A stretch of DNA of 48,570 nt from Sphingomonas sp. TDK1 (GTDB lineage: Bacteria > Pseudomonadota > Alphaproteobacteria > Sphingomonadales > Sphingomonadaceae): positions 1-48,570 of the forward strand of contig NZ_LXVY01000010.1 of assembly GCF_001650735.1 (NCBI RefSeq), in the 5' to 3' direction. The translations under genes and the position numbers were made by a program. The notes below the pieces were generated by a model. It saw only the letters and a program-made list of their open reading frames with translations. It ran no database searches and was not told the origin of the DNA. Below are positions 41,097 through 48,570 of the stretch, in pieces. Position 1 is the first letter of the stretch. Every line of letters starts with the position of its first letter.

Positions 41097-42788
41097 ATGG
41101 CTGCGAGGGAACGCGTCGGGTTCAGGGACGCCGCGCGCTGGCTGACGGATATCATCGGACCGGACAGGGCGTATCTGCGCCTGGCCGTGGTCTATGGCGT
41201 GGCGATCAGCCTGTTATCGTTGGCGACGCCGATCTCCGTCCAGCTGCTCATCAACAGCGTCGCGCACACCGCTCAGCCGACCGCGCTCTGGACGCTCTCG
41301 GGCGTGCTGTTCCTCCTCCTGCTGCTCGTCGCCGTGCTGAGCGCCTTGCGCGTGCATGTCATGGCGCTGTTCGAGCGGCGAGTGTTCGCGCGCGTGGTGG
41401 CGGAGGTGACCGTGCGCGCCGTACACGCGCAGAACCCGTTCTTCGGCGACGCCAAGCGCCAGGACCTGTTCAACCGCTTCTTCGACCTGACGGTGGTGCA
41501 GAAGGCGGTGCCCAGCCTGTTCATCGGGGGGTTCACCATCGTGCTGCAATCGGTCGTCGGGCTGGTGATCACCAGCTTCTATCACCCGTTCTTCCTCGCC
41601 TTCAACGCGGTGTTGCTGCTCGTGCTGCTGCTCGTCTGGCTGATCTGGTCACGCGGTTCGTTCACGTCCGCCGTGGCGCTCAGTCACGCCAAGCACGCGA
41701 CGGCGCACTGGCTGGAGAGCGTCGGCGGGTCCAACGGCTTCTACAAGTCGAGCCGGCACCTCGACTTCGCGATGGATCGGTCGGAGGCGATGACCGCGAC
41801 CTATATCGACCGACACCGCCGCTACTTCCGCTACAGCTTCGCCCAGACGCTCTCCTGCCTGTTCCTGTACGCGTTCGCGTCGGCCGCGCTGCTGGCGCTC
41901 GGCGGCACGTTGATCCTGCGCGGCGAGCTTTCAATCGGCCAGCTCGTCGCGGCGGAACTGATCCTGTCAGGCGTGTTCTACGGCGTCGCGCAGCTCGGCT
42001 GGTATCTCGACGCCTTCTACGATCTCGTCGCCTCGTCGGAGGAGCTGTCGCTTCTCTTCACCATCCCGCAGGAGCAGCCGTCCACGGCGGGCGGCCTGAC
42101 GCCGCGCGACGGCGCCGTGCGCCTGCGCGACGTGCGGGTCGGCGACGCCCGCTTCGATTTCGAGCTCAGGTCAGGCGAGCAGGTGGTTGCAATCGGGGAG
42201 CCCGGCGTCGACCGTGCCGTTGCCCTGGTGCTGAAGCGGCACACGGTACCCGAGCGCGGCCTGGTTACGATCGGCGGGTCGGACCTGGGCGGCCTCGACA
42301 TGTACCTGCTGCGCTCGGCCGTGATCGTGCTCGATCGCCCGTCCATCGTCGAGGTGACGATCCGTGAGTACCTGTCGCTCGCGGCGCCAGGGACCGGGTC
42401 CGAGGCGATGCTGGACGTGTTGGAAAGCGTCGACCTGGCCGATCGCGTCGCGCGATTGCCGCTGGGCCTGGACACGCCGCTCGCCTCGTCCGGCTCGCCG
42501 CTGTCCATTGGCGAGGTCATGGAGCTGAAGCTCGCCAACGCGATGCTCTCGCGCCCACGCGTCCTGATGCTGTCGCAACTGTTCGATCTGATGGCTCCGG
42601 GCAAGCTGTCCCGCACGCTGTCTGCGCTGCGGCAGGCTGGCACGACCGTGATCCTGTTCACCGGTCGGCCCGGTGGCATCGAGCTCGACCGCTGGCTGCT
42701 GATGGACCACATGCGCCAGCAATCCTTTCCGACGCTTCATGCCCTGGAACAGGCCCGCGCGGCATCGGAGGTCGACCATGCCGTATAG
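41097..42788 (+). CDS. ABC exporter-like protein with a degenerate nucleotide-binding domain
   Basis: A 563-residue half-transporter. Residues 20-310 form an ABC type-1 exporter membrane domain with about six hydrophobic segments. Residues 340-540 align with an ABC ATPase domain, but all active motifs are changed. Walker A reads GEPGVDRA (367-374) without the Lys; the Q-loop glutamine is absent; the signature is LSIGE (469-473); Walker B is VLMLSQL (489-495) without Asp or Glu; the H-loop region is LFTGRP without His. The fold-level pattern survives and the frame is open, so this is not random decay. ATP hydrolysis is not expected. It overlaps the HlyD-like gene by 11 bp. Confidence 0.85.
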   Translation: MAARERVGFRDAARWLTDIIGPDRAYLRLAVVYGVAISLLSLATPISVQLLINSVAHTAQPTALWTLSGVLFLLLLLVAVLSALRVHVMALFERRVFARVVAEVTVRAVHAQNPFFGDAKRQDLFNRFFDLTVVQKAVPSLFIGGFTIVLQSVVGLVITSFYHPFFLAFNAVLLLVLLLVWLIWSRGSFTSAVALSHAKHATAHWLESVGGSNGFYKSSRHLDFAMDRSEAMTATYIDRHRRYFRYSFAQTLSCLFLYAFASAALLALGGTLILRGELSIGQLVAAELILSGVFYGVAQLGWYLDAFYDLVASSEELSLLFTIPQEQPSTAGGLTPRDGAVRLRDVRVGDARFDFELRSGEQVVAIGEPGVDRAVALVLKRHTVPERGLVTIGGSDLGGLDMYLLRSAVIVLDRPSIVEVTIREYLSLAAPGTGSEAMLDVLESVDLADRVARLPLGLDTPLASSGSPLSIGEVMELKLANAMLSRPRVLMLSQLFDLMAPGKLSRTLSALRQAGTTVILFTGRPGGIELDRWLLMDHMRQQSFPTLHALEQARAASEVDHAV

Positions 42789-43854
42789 ACCCGAGCACCT
42801 TTCGCACTTTCCTACGCTCGCGCGCATGCGCCCGCCGCGCGCCACGGTCGCGCTCGCCTGGCTGGTGGCGGTCGGCCTCGGGCTCGCCGTTGCCGTGATG
42901 ACCTACGCGCCTTGGGTGCAGACCGCGATCGGCGACGGCAAGGTATCCGCGCTCGACCCGGGCGATCGAGCGCAGCAAGTGACCGCGCTGGTGCCGGGCC
43001 GCGTCGAGCGCTGGTACGTGCAGGACGGGCAGCATGTCGACCGGGGCGACCCGATCGCCCGCGTGGTCGATGTGGATCCCAATTTTCTGTCCAATCTCGC
43101 CGCCGAGCGGGCGCAGGTGCAGGCCGAGATCGCGGCCGCGCGCCAGGGCCAGGCGGTGGCGAGCATCGATGTCGGCCGGTCGCGCCAGCTACTGGCCGAA
43201 GGGCTGGTGGCGCGACGCGACCTGGAGCAGGCGCAGATCAAGGTGGCCGACGGCGCCGCCAAGCTCGCGGAGGCGCGCGCCAAGCTGAACCGCATCGACG
43301 TCCAGCTGAACCGCCAATCGGCGCAGCTGGTCCGAGCGCCCCGCGACGGCCGCATCCAGCAGCTGAACGCGGCCGCGGGCGGCGCGCTGGTGACGGCGGG
43401 CACGGTGCTGGCCGTGGTCGCGCCCGAGCGCGTCGAGCGCGCCGTCGAGCTGTTCGTGGACGGTCGCGACGTGGCGCTGGTCCGCCCCGGTCAGGCGGTA
43501 CGCCTGGAGTTCGAGGGCTGGCCCGCCATCCAGTTCAGCGGCTGGCCGTCGATCGCGCGCGGACTGTTCGACGGACGCGTGCGAACGATCGACCCCACGG
43601 CCGGGACCGATGGCCTGTTCCGAGTGCTAATCGAGCCGATGCCAGGGAAGACCTCTTGGCCCGACCGACGCTTCATCCGCCTGGGCGCCAAGGTGCGCGG
43701 CTGGATCCAGATGGAGACGGTGTCGGTCGGCTACGAGCTGTGGCGACAGCTGAACGACTTCCCGCTCGAATTCGGCCAGCCCCAAGGCGCGTCCGTGACC
43801 GCACCGGTCAAGGACGAGGACAAGGACGTGCTCAAGGCGGGTAAGCCGAAATGA
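42778..43854 (+). CDS. HlyD-type membrane-fusion adaptor
   Basis: A 358-residue adaptor: one N-terminal membrane helix (about 23-45), a lipoyl-like half (VTALVPGRVERWYVQDGQHV), a coiled-coil hairpin (about 100-180), the second lipoyl half (LVRAPRDGRIQQLNAAAGG), then a beta-barrel (GQAVRLEFEGWPA). ATG 42778 with GGAGG upstream lies inside the end of the ABC-like gene, indicating coupling. It would bridge the inner-membrane ABC-like protein and the TolC-like channel. Confidence 0.87.
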   Translation: MPYRPEHLSHFPTLARMRPPRATVALAWLVAVGLGLAVAVMTYAPWVQTAIGDGKVSALDPGDRAQQVTALVPGRVERWYVQDGQHVDRGDPIARVVDVDPNFLSNLAAERAQVQAEIAAARQGQAVASIDVGRSRQLLAEGLVARRDLEQAQIKVADGAAKLAEARAKLNRIDVQLNRQSAQLVRAPRDGRIQQLNAAAGGALVTAGTVLAVVAPERVERAVELFVDGRDVALVRPGQAVRLEFEGWPAIQFSGWPSIARGLFDGRVRTIDPTAGTDGLFRVLIEPMPGKTSWPDRRFIRLGAKVRGWIQMETVSVGYELWRQLNDFPLEFGQPQGASVTAPVKDEDKDVLKAGKPK

Positions 43855-45257
43855 TCGGCCGCGTCCTGATCGCGCTCTGCCTACTGTGGCCCGGCCTCGC
43901 CTGGGCGCAGGCGCCGCGCCCCTTGATGCTTGATGAAGTGCTGCGCTCGTCCGCAGCCTTTGCCCCACAGATCGTGGAGGCGCTCGCGCGCGAGCGTCAG
44001 GCCCAAGGTCGCGCCCTCACCGCGCAAGGCGCATTCGATACCGTGTTCGAGGGGGACGCGCAGAGCCGGGTCGCGGGTTACTACGACGGCAGCTATGCCG
44101 AGGGCCGCGCGACGCGGCCGCTCACGGGTAACGGCGGGCAGCTCTACGGTGCCTATCGCCTGTCCCGCGGCACCTTCCCGATCTACGAGGACAAGGCCTA
44201 TACGAGCCGCCTCGGTGAACTGCGCGTCGGTGGCCTGTTCTCGCTATTGCGGGATCGCGCCATCGACGAGCGTCGGGGTCGTGACGTGCTGGCCAGGAGC
44301 GATGTCGACGTGGCGCGGCTCGAGCGCGAGATGGTCGCGATCGGCGTCCAGGGCCGTGCGATCGCCGCCTACCAGAACTGGGCGGCAGCGGGGCTGCGCC
44401 TCAAGGCGTACCGGTCGCTGTTGGCGCTGGCGGAGGACCGGCGAGGCGGGATCGGTCGTCAGGTCGAGTTGGGCGCCAGGCCAGAGATCCTGCTCACGGA
44501 GAACGAGCAGAACATCGTCCGCCGGCGCGCGCTCGTGGTCCGCACCGAACAAGAGTTCGCGGCGGCTGCCAACGCGCTCTCTCTATTCCTGCGCGATTCG
44601 GAGGGCGAGCGCGTCACGCCGATGGACGACCGATTGCCCGGCGAGCTGCCCGGGTTCAGCGCGCCGCGGCCCGCCGGGCCGGTCACGCGCCCCGACCTTA
44701 GCGTGGCATCGGCCCGCATCGAGCAGTCGCAGGTTCGGCTCGCTTTGGCCGAGAACGAGCTCAAGCCCCGCTTAGACGCGCGCGGTGAACTCGCCTACGG
44801 AGCGGGCGGGGACGGGCTGGGCGGACCATCACGCAGCGGCGGGCAGGCGATTGTGGGACTGCGCTTCTCCGTTCCGCTCCAGCGCCGCCAGGCGAAGGGC
44901 CGCATCGCCGAAGCTCGCGCCGAGATCGACGCGCTGCGCGCCCGCCAACGGCTCATAGGCGACCAGATTGCGGTTGAGGTGCGCGGCATCGTCATAGCCG
45001 CCGACGGCGCGGAGAAGACGGCCGAACTGGCGGCGCGCGAGGCGGAGCTTGCCGACCGCATGGCAATTGCGGAACGACGTCGATTCCAGCTCGGCGCCAG
45101 CGACTTCTTCGTCCTCAACCTCCGTGAAGAAGCGGCTACAGATGCTCGCGTGCGTCTACTCGACGCGCAAGCGCGCGCTGCTTTGGCTGCCGCCGACCTG
45201 GCCCAGGCCACGGCCGATCGAACCCGCCTCGGTTTGGGTGACGTGGAGTTACCCTGA
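43851..45257 (+). CDS. TolC-family outer-membrane channel
   Basis: A 468-residue protein with a signal peptide cleaved after LAWA and the TolC-type paired helical repeats (MLDEVLRSSAAFAPQIVEALARE near the N-terminus; SVASARIEQSQVRLALAENELKP near 285). It overlaps the adaptor gene by ATGA. The stop lies 6 bp before the right inverted repeat, so this is the outermost cargo gene. With its two partners it completes a type-I-like envelope-spanning complex. Confidence 0.87.
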   Translation: MIGRVLIALCLLWPGLAWAQAPRPLMLDEVLRSSAAFAPQIVEALARERQAQGRALTAQGAFDTVFEGDAQSRVAGYYDGSYAEGRATRPLTGNGGQLYGAYRLSRGTFPIYEDKAYTSRLGELRVGGLFSLLRDRAIDERRGRDVLARSDVDVARLEREMVAIGVQGRAIAAYQNWAAAGLRLKAYRSLLALAEDRRGGIGRQVELGARPEILLTENEQNIVRRRALVVRTEQEFAAAANALSLFLRDSEGERVTPMDDRLPGELPGFSAPRPAGPVTRPDLSVASARIEQSQVRLALAENELKPRLDARGELAYGAGGDGLGGPSRSGGQAIVGLRFSVPLQRRQAKGRIAEARAEIDALRARQRLIGDQIAVEVRGIVIAADGAEKTAELAAREAELADRMAIAERRRFQLGASDFFVLNLREEAATDARVRLLDAQARAALAAADLAQATADRTRLGLGDVELP

Positions 45258-45263
45258 TCTGGC

Positions 45264-45301
45264 CCTAGCGTACGATTTCGGGCCTTTGCTCACCGGTCCC
45301 C
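45264..45301 (-). repeat. Tn3-family right inverted repeat
   Basis: Reads CCTAGCGTACG at its inner end and CACCGGTCCCC at its outer end. As reverse complement it matches the left repeat at 34 of 38 positions. Confidence 0.95.
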
Positions 45302-45306
45302 CATTC
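45302..45306. repeat. Target site duplication, right copy (CATTC)
   Basis: Same five bases as 29107-29111. Removing the element and one copy would join CAGGCCCCATTC to GGCGGGCG. Confidence 0.9.
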
Positions 45307-45349
45307 GGCGGGCGTGTGTTAAAAACCTATCGAACGATCCCGATTTGAT

Positions 45350-45384
45350 GCGCCGGCCCGCCGGGGGGATGGCCGGGCCGGCGC
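45350..45384. terminator. GC-rich hairpin after the rubrerythrin-like gene
   Basis: A perfect 11-bp stem (GCGCCGGCCCG with CGGGCCGGCGC) and a 13-base loop, starting 12 bp beyond the gene stop on the minus strand. Only a weak T-run follows. Confidence 0.55.
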
Positions 45385-45395
45385 CTGCAGCTGGC

Positions 45396-45875
45396 TTAGC
45401 GACGGGGGAGCTTTGCCAGGACAGCCTTGTAAGCCGCGTAATGCGTGCCTTCGTCGACCGCGATCTGGCGGAACATCTGCGCCACCTTCTTGTCGCCGGC
45501 CGCTTCCGCCTCCTTGGCGAAATTCACGTACATCGTGACATTCTCGTAGTGCTCGCCCTTCATGGCATCTTCGAGGTTCACATTGTTGCTGCTGCCGAGC
45601 CGCAGCGCCTGCGCTTCACGATCGAAGTGCTCGTTGGCCTCGACGTTGGCCGATGCGCGGAAGAGCTTGGCGAGTTCGGGCTTTCCCGCCGCCTGCGCCT
45701 GGTCGGCGTACCGCAGATACTTCAGGTTGGCATAAGCCTCCCCGTGCATCGCGGCTTCGAGGTTCGCCCGCGTGCTGGCGGCTAGCGGGCGGGTCGGCGC
45801 CGACGGCGCGGCGGTCACGCTGACGGCGAAAATGGTCGCGGCACCGGCGGCAGCGACGATCAGGGACTTCATCAT
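45396..45875 (-). CDS. Exported rubrerythrin/ferritin-like protein
   Basis: A 159-residue protein with a signal peptide (MMKSLIVAAAGAATIFAVSVTAA) and a four-helix ferritin-like domain. Metal ligands in rubrerythrin-type helices are visible: E in MHGEAYANLKY, E and H in VEANEHFDRE, E in AMKGEHYENV, and E and H in VDEGTHYAAY. The rubredoxin-like Cys domain is absent. It could act as a periplasmic peroxidase or di-iron protein. It is divergent from the PepSY operon and shares its promoter region. Confidence 0.8.
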   Translation of the reverse strand: MMKSLIVAAAGAATIFAVSVTAAPSAPTRPLAASTRANLEAAMHGEAYANLKYLRYADQAQAAGKPELAKLFRASANVEANEHFDREAQALRLGSSNNVNLEDAMKGEHYENVTMYVNFAKEAEAAGDKKVAQMFRQIAVDEGTHYAAYKAVLAKLPRR

Positions 45876-45928
45876 GGTCGGATCTCCATTGCCGCCGGAA
45901 GTGCGGCTGCGTTGCTATCGACCGAGGT

Positions 45929-45945
45929 CCTGACGGCGACCTGAC
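45929..45945 (-). promoter_or_regulatory. Direct-repeat operator facing the rubrerythrin-like gene
   Basis: On the minus strand GTCAGG occurs twice with 11-bp spacing (GTCAGGTCGCCGTCAGG). It matches 14 of 17 bases of the plus-strand copy at 45996-46012. Such spacing is typical of OmpR-family response-regulator sites. Confidence 0.6.
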
Positions 45946-45995
45946 GAGCTGACAGAAAACGTATTCTCAAGACGTGGGAAAAAACTCGCTGCGCT

Positions 45996-46012
45996 GTCAG
46001 GTTCCGGTCAGG
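45996..46012 (+). promoter_or_regulatory. Direct-repeat operator facing the PepSY operon
   Basis: GTCAGGTTCCGGTCAGG: two GTCAGG units 11 bp apart, about 58 bp before the PepSY gene. The likely ligand is the response regulator at 46937, making the operon autoregulated together with the divergent gene. Confidence 0.6.
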
Positions 46013-46069
46013 CGCTCCTGCGATCTCCCCGTCATCAAGGCTATCCCGCCTCTGACAGGAGTTCGTTCG

Positions 46070-46351
46070 ATGACCCGTTTTGCACCCTTGAAGGTCGCAG
46101 CCTTTCTCGTCGCCGTCGCAGCTGCGCCGATGGCGATGGCGTCCCCCGTCTGCACCAAGGCACCCCAGGCCAAATGGATGACACCGGCACAGATGAAAGG
46201 CCGCGTCGCCAGGATGGGCTATCGCGACGTCAAGGTGTTCCAGGTGTCCGGCAGCTGCTACGAGATCTACGCCCACACGAAGGACGGCAAGCGCGCCGAG
46301 GTCTATTTTAATCCGGTGAACGGCGCCATCGTTCAGAACAACGTCGACTGA
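46070..46351 (+). CDS. PepSY-domain secreted protein
   Basis: A 93-residue exported protein: signal peptide ending PMAMASP, then a PepSY-like domain (MTPAQMKGRVARMGYRDVKVFQ, CYEIYAHTKDGKRAEVYFNPVNG). Two cysteines may pair. ACAGGAG precedes ATG 46070; the longer upstream frame lacks a signal. PepSY proteins next to two-component genes are common and may modulate the sensor. Confidence 0.8.
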   Translation: MTRFAPLKVAAFLVAVAAAPMAMASPVCTKAPQAKWMTPAQMKGRVARMGYRDVKVFQVSGSCYEIYAHTKDGKRAEVYFNPVNGAIVQNNVD

Positions 46352-46353
46352 CG

Positions 46354-46956
46354 ATGGAACACTTCGCTCCAGCGGCCTCATCCCGAGACCCTGCCCGCAG
46401 CCGCGACAGGGTCAAGGTCTGGGACCCGATCGTCCGCATCTTCCACTGGACCGTGGCGGGAGGCGTCATCGCCAACCTGACATTTCTTCGGCACGAGGAG
46501 ACACCGCATATCTATGTCGGCTACGTTGTCGTCACGGCGCTGGCGATCCGGCTGATCTGGGGTGTTATCGGCCGGCGTCACGCGCGGTTCGCCAGCTTCG
46601 TGCCAGGCCCGTTCGTGTTGCTGCGCTATTTTCGCGCGATGGCTGCCCGGCGCGAGCCGCGCTACATCGGGCACAACCCGGCCGGGGGCGCAATGATCGT
46701 CGTCCTCCTTGTCCTGCTGGCGACGGTGGGGACCAGCGGATGGATGATGGGGCTCGACCAATTCTGGGGTGTGGGCTGGGTCGAGACGTTGCACGAAACC
46801 GCCGCCAATGTTCTGATCGGCGCGGTAGCCCTGCATGTCATCGGTGCGATCGTCGAGAGCGTGCGGCACCGGGAAAACCTGCCGCTGGCGATGGTCACTG
46901 GCTACAAACGTGCACCAACGGGGACCGACATCGACCATGCGCCTGCTGCTGATTGA
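46354..46956 (+). CDS. Cytochrome b561-type membrane protein
   Basis: A 200-residue integral-membrane cytochrome b with four hydrophobic helices. Candidate haem ligands are His in RIFHWTVAGG, HETAAN and LHVIGAIVES. It begins 2 bp after the PepSY stop and its 3' end overlaps the response-regulator start. It probably passes electrons between quinones and periplasmic partners, possibly including the divergent di-iron protein. Confidence 0.85.
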   Translation: MEHFAPAASSRDPARSRDRVKVWDPIVRIFHWTVAGGVIANLTFLRHEETPHIYVGYVVVTALAIRLIWGVIGRRHARFASFVPGPFVLLRYFRAMAARREPRYIGHNPAGGAMIVVLLVLLATVGTSGWMMGLDQFWGVGWVETLHETAANVLIGAVALHVIGAIVESVRHRENLPLAMVTGYKRAPTGTDIDHAPAAD

Positions 46957-47623
46957 AGACAACGCCCGGCTTGGCAGCCTGGTTCGGGACGGCCTAATCC
47001 CGCAGGGTTTCGCGGTCGATTGGGTCGAGACCGTCGAGGACGCCGAGCTGGCGATGAAGGTGGCGACATATGACCTGCTACTGGTCGACCTTGGCTTACC
47101 CGATGGAGACGGCTTGGACATCGTCCGCCGTTCCCGCCGGGACAAGAATGCGACGCCGATCCTTGTCCTGACCGCGCGAGGTGGCCTCGACGATCGCGTC
47201 ACCGGACTCGACGCGGGCGCCGACGACTATCTGGTGAAGCCGTTCCAGATTCCCGAGCTCGCGGCGCGGTGTCGTGCCCTGCTGCGACGACCCGGGGCGT
47301 CGCTCGGCACCCGGCTCGCCGCGGGCAACGTCGTGCTCGATTGTGCCTCACGGTCGGCCGAGGTGGGCGGCGTCGCGATCGACGCGACGCCGCGTGAAAT
47401 CAACCTGCTCGAAGTTCTGCTCCGCCGCGCCGGACACGTCGTCGCCAAGCCGGCGCTTGAGAATACGCTATATGCTATGGACGCCGAGGTAACGCCCAAT
47501 GCGTTGGAAGCGGCAGTATCGCGGCTGCGCAAGCGCCTGACCGCCGTCGGGGCGGACGTGCAGGTCCGCACCGTGCACGGCGTCGGCTATGCGCTGTTCG
47601 CGCCGAGCGTATCTGGTGAATAA
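46937..47623 (+). CDS. OmpR/QseB-family response regulator
   Basis: A 228-residue regulator: receiver with IEDN near the N-terminus, phospho-acceptor Asp in LLLVDLGLPDGDG (about residue 51), KPF switch lysine, then a winged-helix domain (about 125-220, ending VRTVHGVGYALF). The start lies inside the cytochrome gene end (20-bp overlap). The 11-bp direct repeats upstream of the operon fit its family. Confidence 0.9.
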   Translation: MRLLLIEDNARLGSLVRDGLIPQGFAVDWVETVEDAELAMKVATYDLLLVDLGLPDGDGLDIVRRSRRDKNATPILVLTARGGLDDRVTGLDAGADDYLVKPFQIPELAARCRALLRRPGASLGTRLAAGNVVLDCASRSAEVGGVAIDATPREINLLEVLLRRAGHVVAKPALENTLYAMDAEVTPNALEAAVSRLRKRLTAVGADVQVRTVHGVGYALFAPSVSGE

Positions 47624-47624
47624 G

Positions 47625-48570
47625 ATGGACGCGGTTCGGCCAAGGCGACGGTCCCCTACGCTGTTCCGACAGATTGCGGCGCGTCTGGCGGCGTTCACGC
47701 TGCTGTTCGCAGCACTCGACGTCGGGATCGTCGTGTTCACCTACAGTCGCCAGCCCGAATCGCTTGCGCAGGAATTGCTGACGCTTGAAGCGACGAAGGC
47801 TCAGGCAGGCGGCGTGCTGTCGCCCGACCTGCTAACCGGACCGCCGGGGGCCGAATCCTGGTCCGCGCGATATGTCGAACCGGGATCACCCGAGCTCCGG
47901 CGGGTGGGTCAGACCGGGATCGACGGTGCGTCGACCCTGGTCGACTGGACGCGACGCGAACATACCCCCCGCGGCTATCGGATATCGGGCGTCCGCGCGA
48001 TCGACCGCGGCAGCGAGCGGCGTTGGCTGGCGATGCAGTTCGAAGGCGACGGCATCCGCCCCTATGTGCCGGTGATCGTGAACGAGATCATTCAGCACGT
48101 GATGTTGCCGCTGATCCCGCTGTCGCTGTTGCTGTTGCTGTTCAATGTCTTCGCCGTCCGCCGCGTGCTCCAACCCCTTCGCAATGCCGAGCGAGAGGTG
48201 GACGCGCTGGAACCCGACAACACCCTGCTTCGCCTTTCGGAGCCGAGTGAGCCTCGAGAGGTCAATACGCTCGTCAGCGCCGTCAATCGGGCGCTCGGCC
48301 GGCTCGATGCAGCGATGGCGACCCTGCGGGAGTTCACTGCCAACGCCGCTCATGAGCTGCGCACACCGTTGTCGATCATGCAGCTATCGCTCGACCGGCT
48401 TCCGGCAGGCAAGCAGCGGGACGAACTGCGAGCCGACGCGCGGCACCTGACCCGCCTCGTCGAACAGATGCTCGATCTTGCCCAGGCCGACGCGCTGGCC
48501 ATCGATGGTCACGTGGCCATCGATCTCGCCGACATCGGTCGAGAGGTAGTGGCCGCGATGGCGCCAAAGG
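47625..48570 (+). CDS. Sensor histidine kinase, 3' end cut by the window
   Basis: An open frame of 315 codons runs to the window edge with no stop. ATG 47625 is 1 bp after the regulator stop. Two membrane segments (about 22-43 and 155-180) enclose a periplasmic domain. A HAMP region and an H-box FTANAAHELRTPLSIMQ with His at residue 243 follow. The catalytic ATPase domain lies beyond the window. It is the evident partner of the preceding regulator. Confidence 0.88.
   Translation, partial: MDAVRPRRRSPTLFRQIAARLAAFTLLFAALDVGIVVFTYSRQPESLAQELLTLEATKAQAGGVLSPDLLTGPPGAESWSARYVEPGSPELRRVGQTGIDGASTLVDWTRREHTPRGYRISGVRAIDRGSERRWLAMQFEGDGIRPYVPVIVNEIIQHVMLPLIPLSLLLLLFNVFAVRRVLQPLRNAEREVDALEPDNTLLRLSEPSEPREVNTLVSAVNRALGRLDAAMATLREFTANAAHELRTPLSIMQLSLDRLPAGKQRDELRADARHLTRLVEQMLDLAQADALAIDGHVAIDLADIGREVVAAMAPK

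Larger units (their letters stand above)
29112..45301. mobile_element. 16.2-kb Tn3-family transposon carrying a stress/export island
   Basis: The element is 16,190 bp with 38-bp terminal inverted repeats matching at 34 of 38 positions and a perfect 5-bp CATTC target duplication, so it inserted as one intact unit. It encodes tnpA (leftward) and tnpR (rightward) with a res region between them, then 13 cargo genes filling the space to within 6 bp of the right repeat. Cargo is described gene by gene. No antibiotic or classical metal resistance gene is inside. Confidence 0.95.

Noticed and set aside
41093..42367. A 424-codon plus-strand frame in another phase
   Set aside because: It is an Arg-rich shadow of the ABC-like gene, whose frame shows membrane segments and coupled downstream starts.
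1..48570. tRNA, rRNA or riboswitch genes
   Set aside because: No tRNA-like cloverleaf, rRNA segment or known riboswitch core was recognised on reading either strand; a covariance-model search was not possible.

Overview
The window looks like part of a large mobile plasmid of a sphingomonad-type alphaproteobacterium. The evidence is high G+C, an RPA-type RepA with downstream iterons, a ParA/ribbon-helix-helix partition pair, a Ti-type TraA relaxase with TraC, TraD and TraG, and accessory genes of kinds common in Sphingomonas and Sphingobium. This placement rests on gene families, not on a database match.

Layout. (1) 46-3120: a small tniA-tniB-resolvase transposon between 48-bp inverted repeats. 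(2) 3301-7248: a chromate cluster, chrB-chrA, divergent from a secreted DUF1259 protein flanked by two Rap1a/Tai-like secreted proteins. (3) 7282-9942: plasmid maintenance, with TAAGCGA-type repeats on both sides of parA, then an RHH protein, repA, and an origin with six iterons, a DnaA box and an AT-rich stretch. (4) 10273-17282: mobilisation genes. A leftward operon traC-traD-SIMPL lipoprotein-VbhA-like protein-traG is separated by a putative oriT from rightward traA and a DUF6118-like gene. No VirB-type secretion genes are in the window. (5) 17314-19942: small accessory genes (a DUF3892 cassette, an XRE/ImmA pair, one unknown). (6) 19994-28939: a leftward seven-gene envelope/efflux operon (RND adaptor, RND pump, outer-membrane channel, response regulator, sensor kinase, COG4705 membrane protein, DedA).

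(7) 29112-45301: the most striking element, an intact 16,190-bp Tn3-family transposon. It has 38-bp terminal inverted repeats (34/38 identical) and a perfect 5-bp target duplication, CATTC. It carries tnpA and tnpR and a 13-gene cargo not recognised as a known resistance set. The leftward arm encodes a DUF1269 protein, a tandem Usp protein, an epimerase-VKOR-SPW fusion that has lost the VKOR cysteines, two small YdcH-like proteins, an exported beta-carbonic anhydrase, a DUF2490 protein and a YciA-like thioesterase. An OxyR-like LysR regulator without the OxyR cysteines sits at the centre. The rightward arm encodes a lipoprotein, an ABC exporter-like protein whose nucleotide-binding domain has lost every ATPase motif, an HlyD-type adaptor and a TolC-type channel. 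It reads as a transposable envelope/CO2/stress-adaptation island; that function is inference.

(8) 45396-48570: a secreted rubrerythrin-like protein divergent from a PepSY protein-cytochrome b561-response regulator-sensor kinase operon, with the kinase cut by the window end. The shared promoter region holds two facing copies of an 11-bp-spaced direct repeat, a likely operator for that response regulator.
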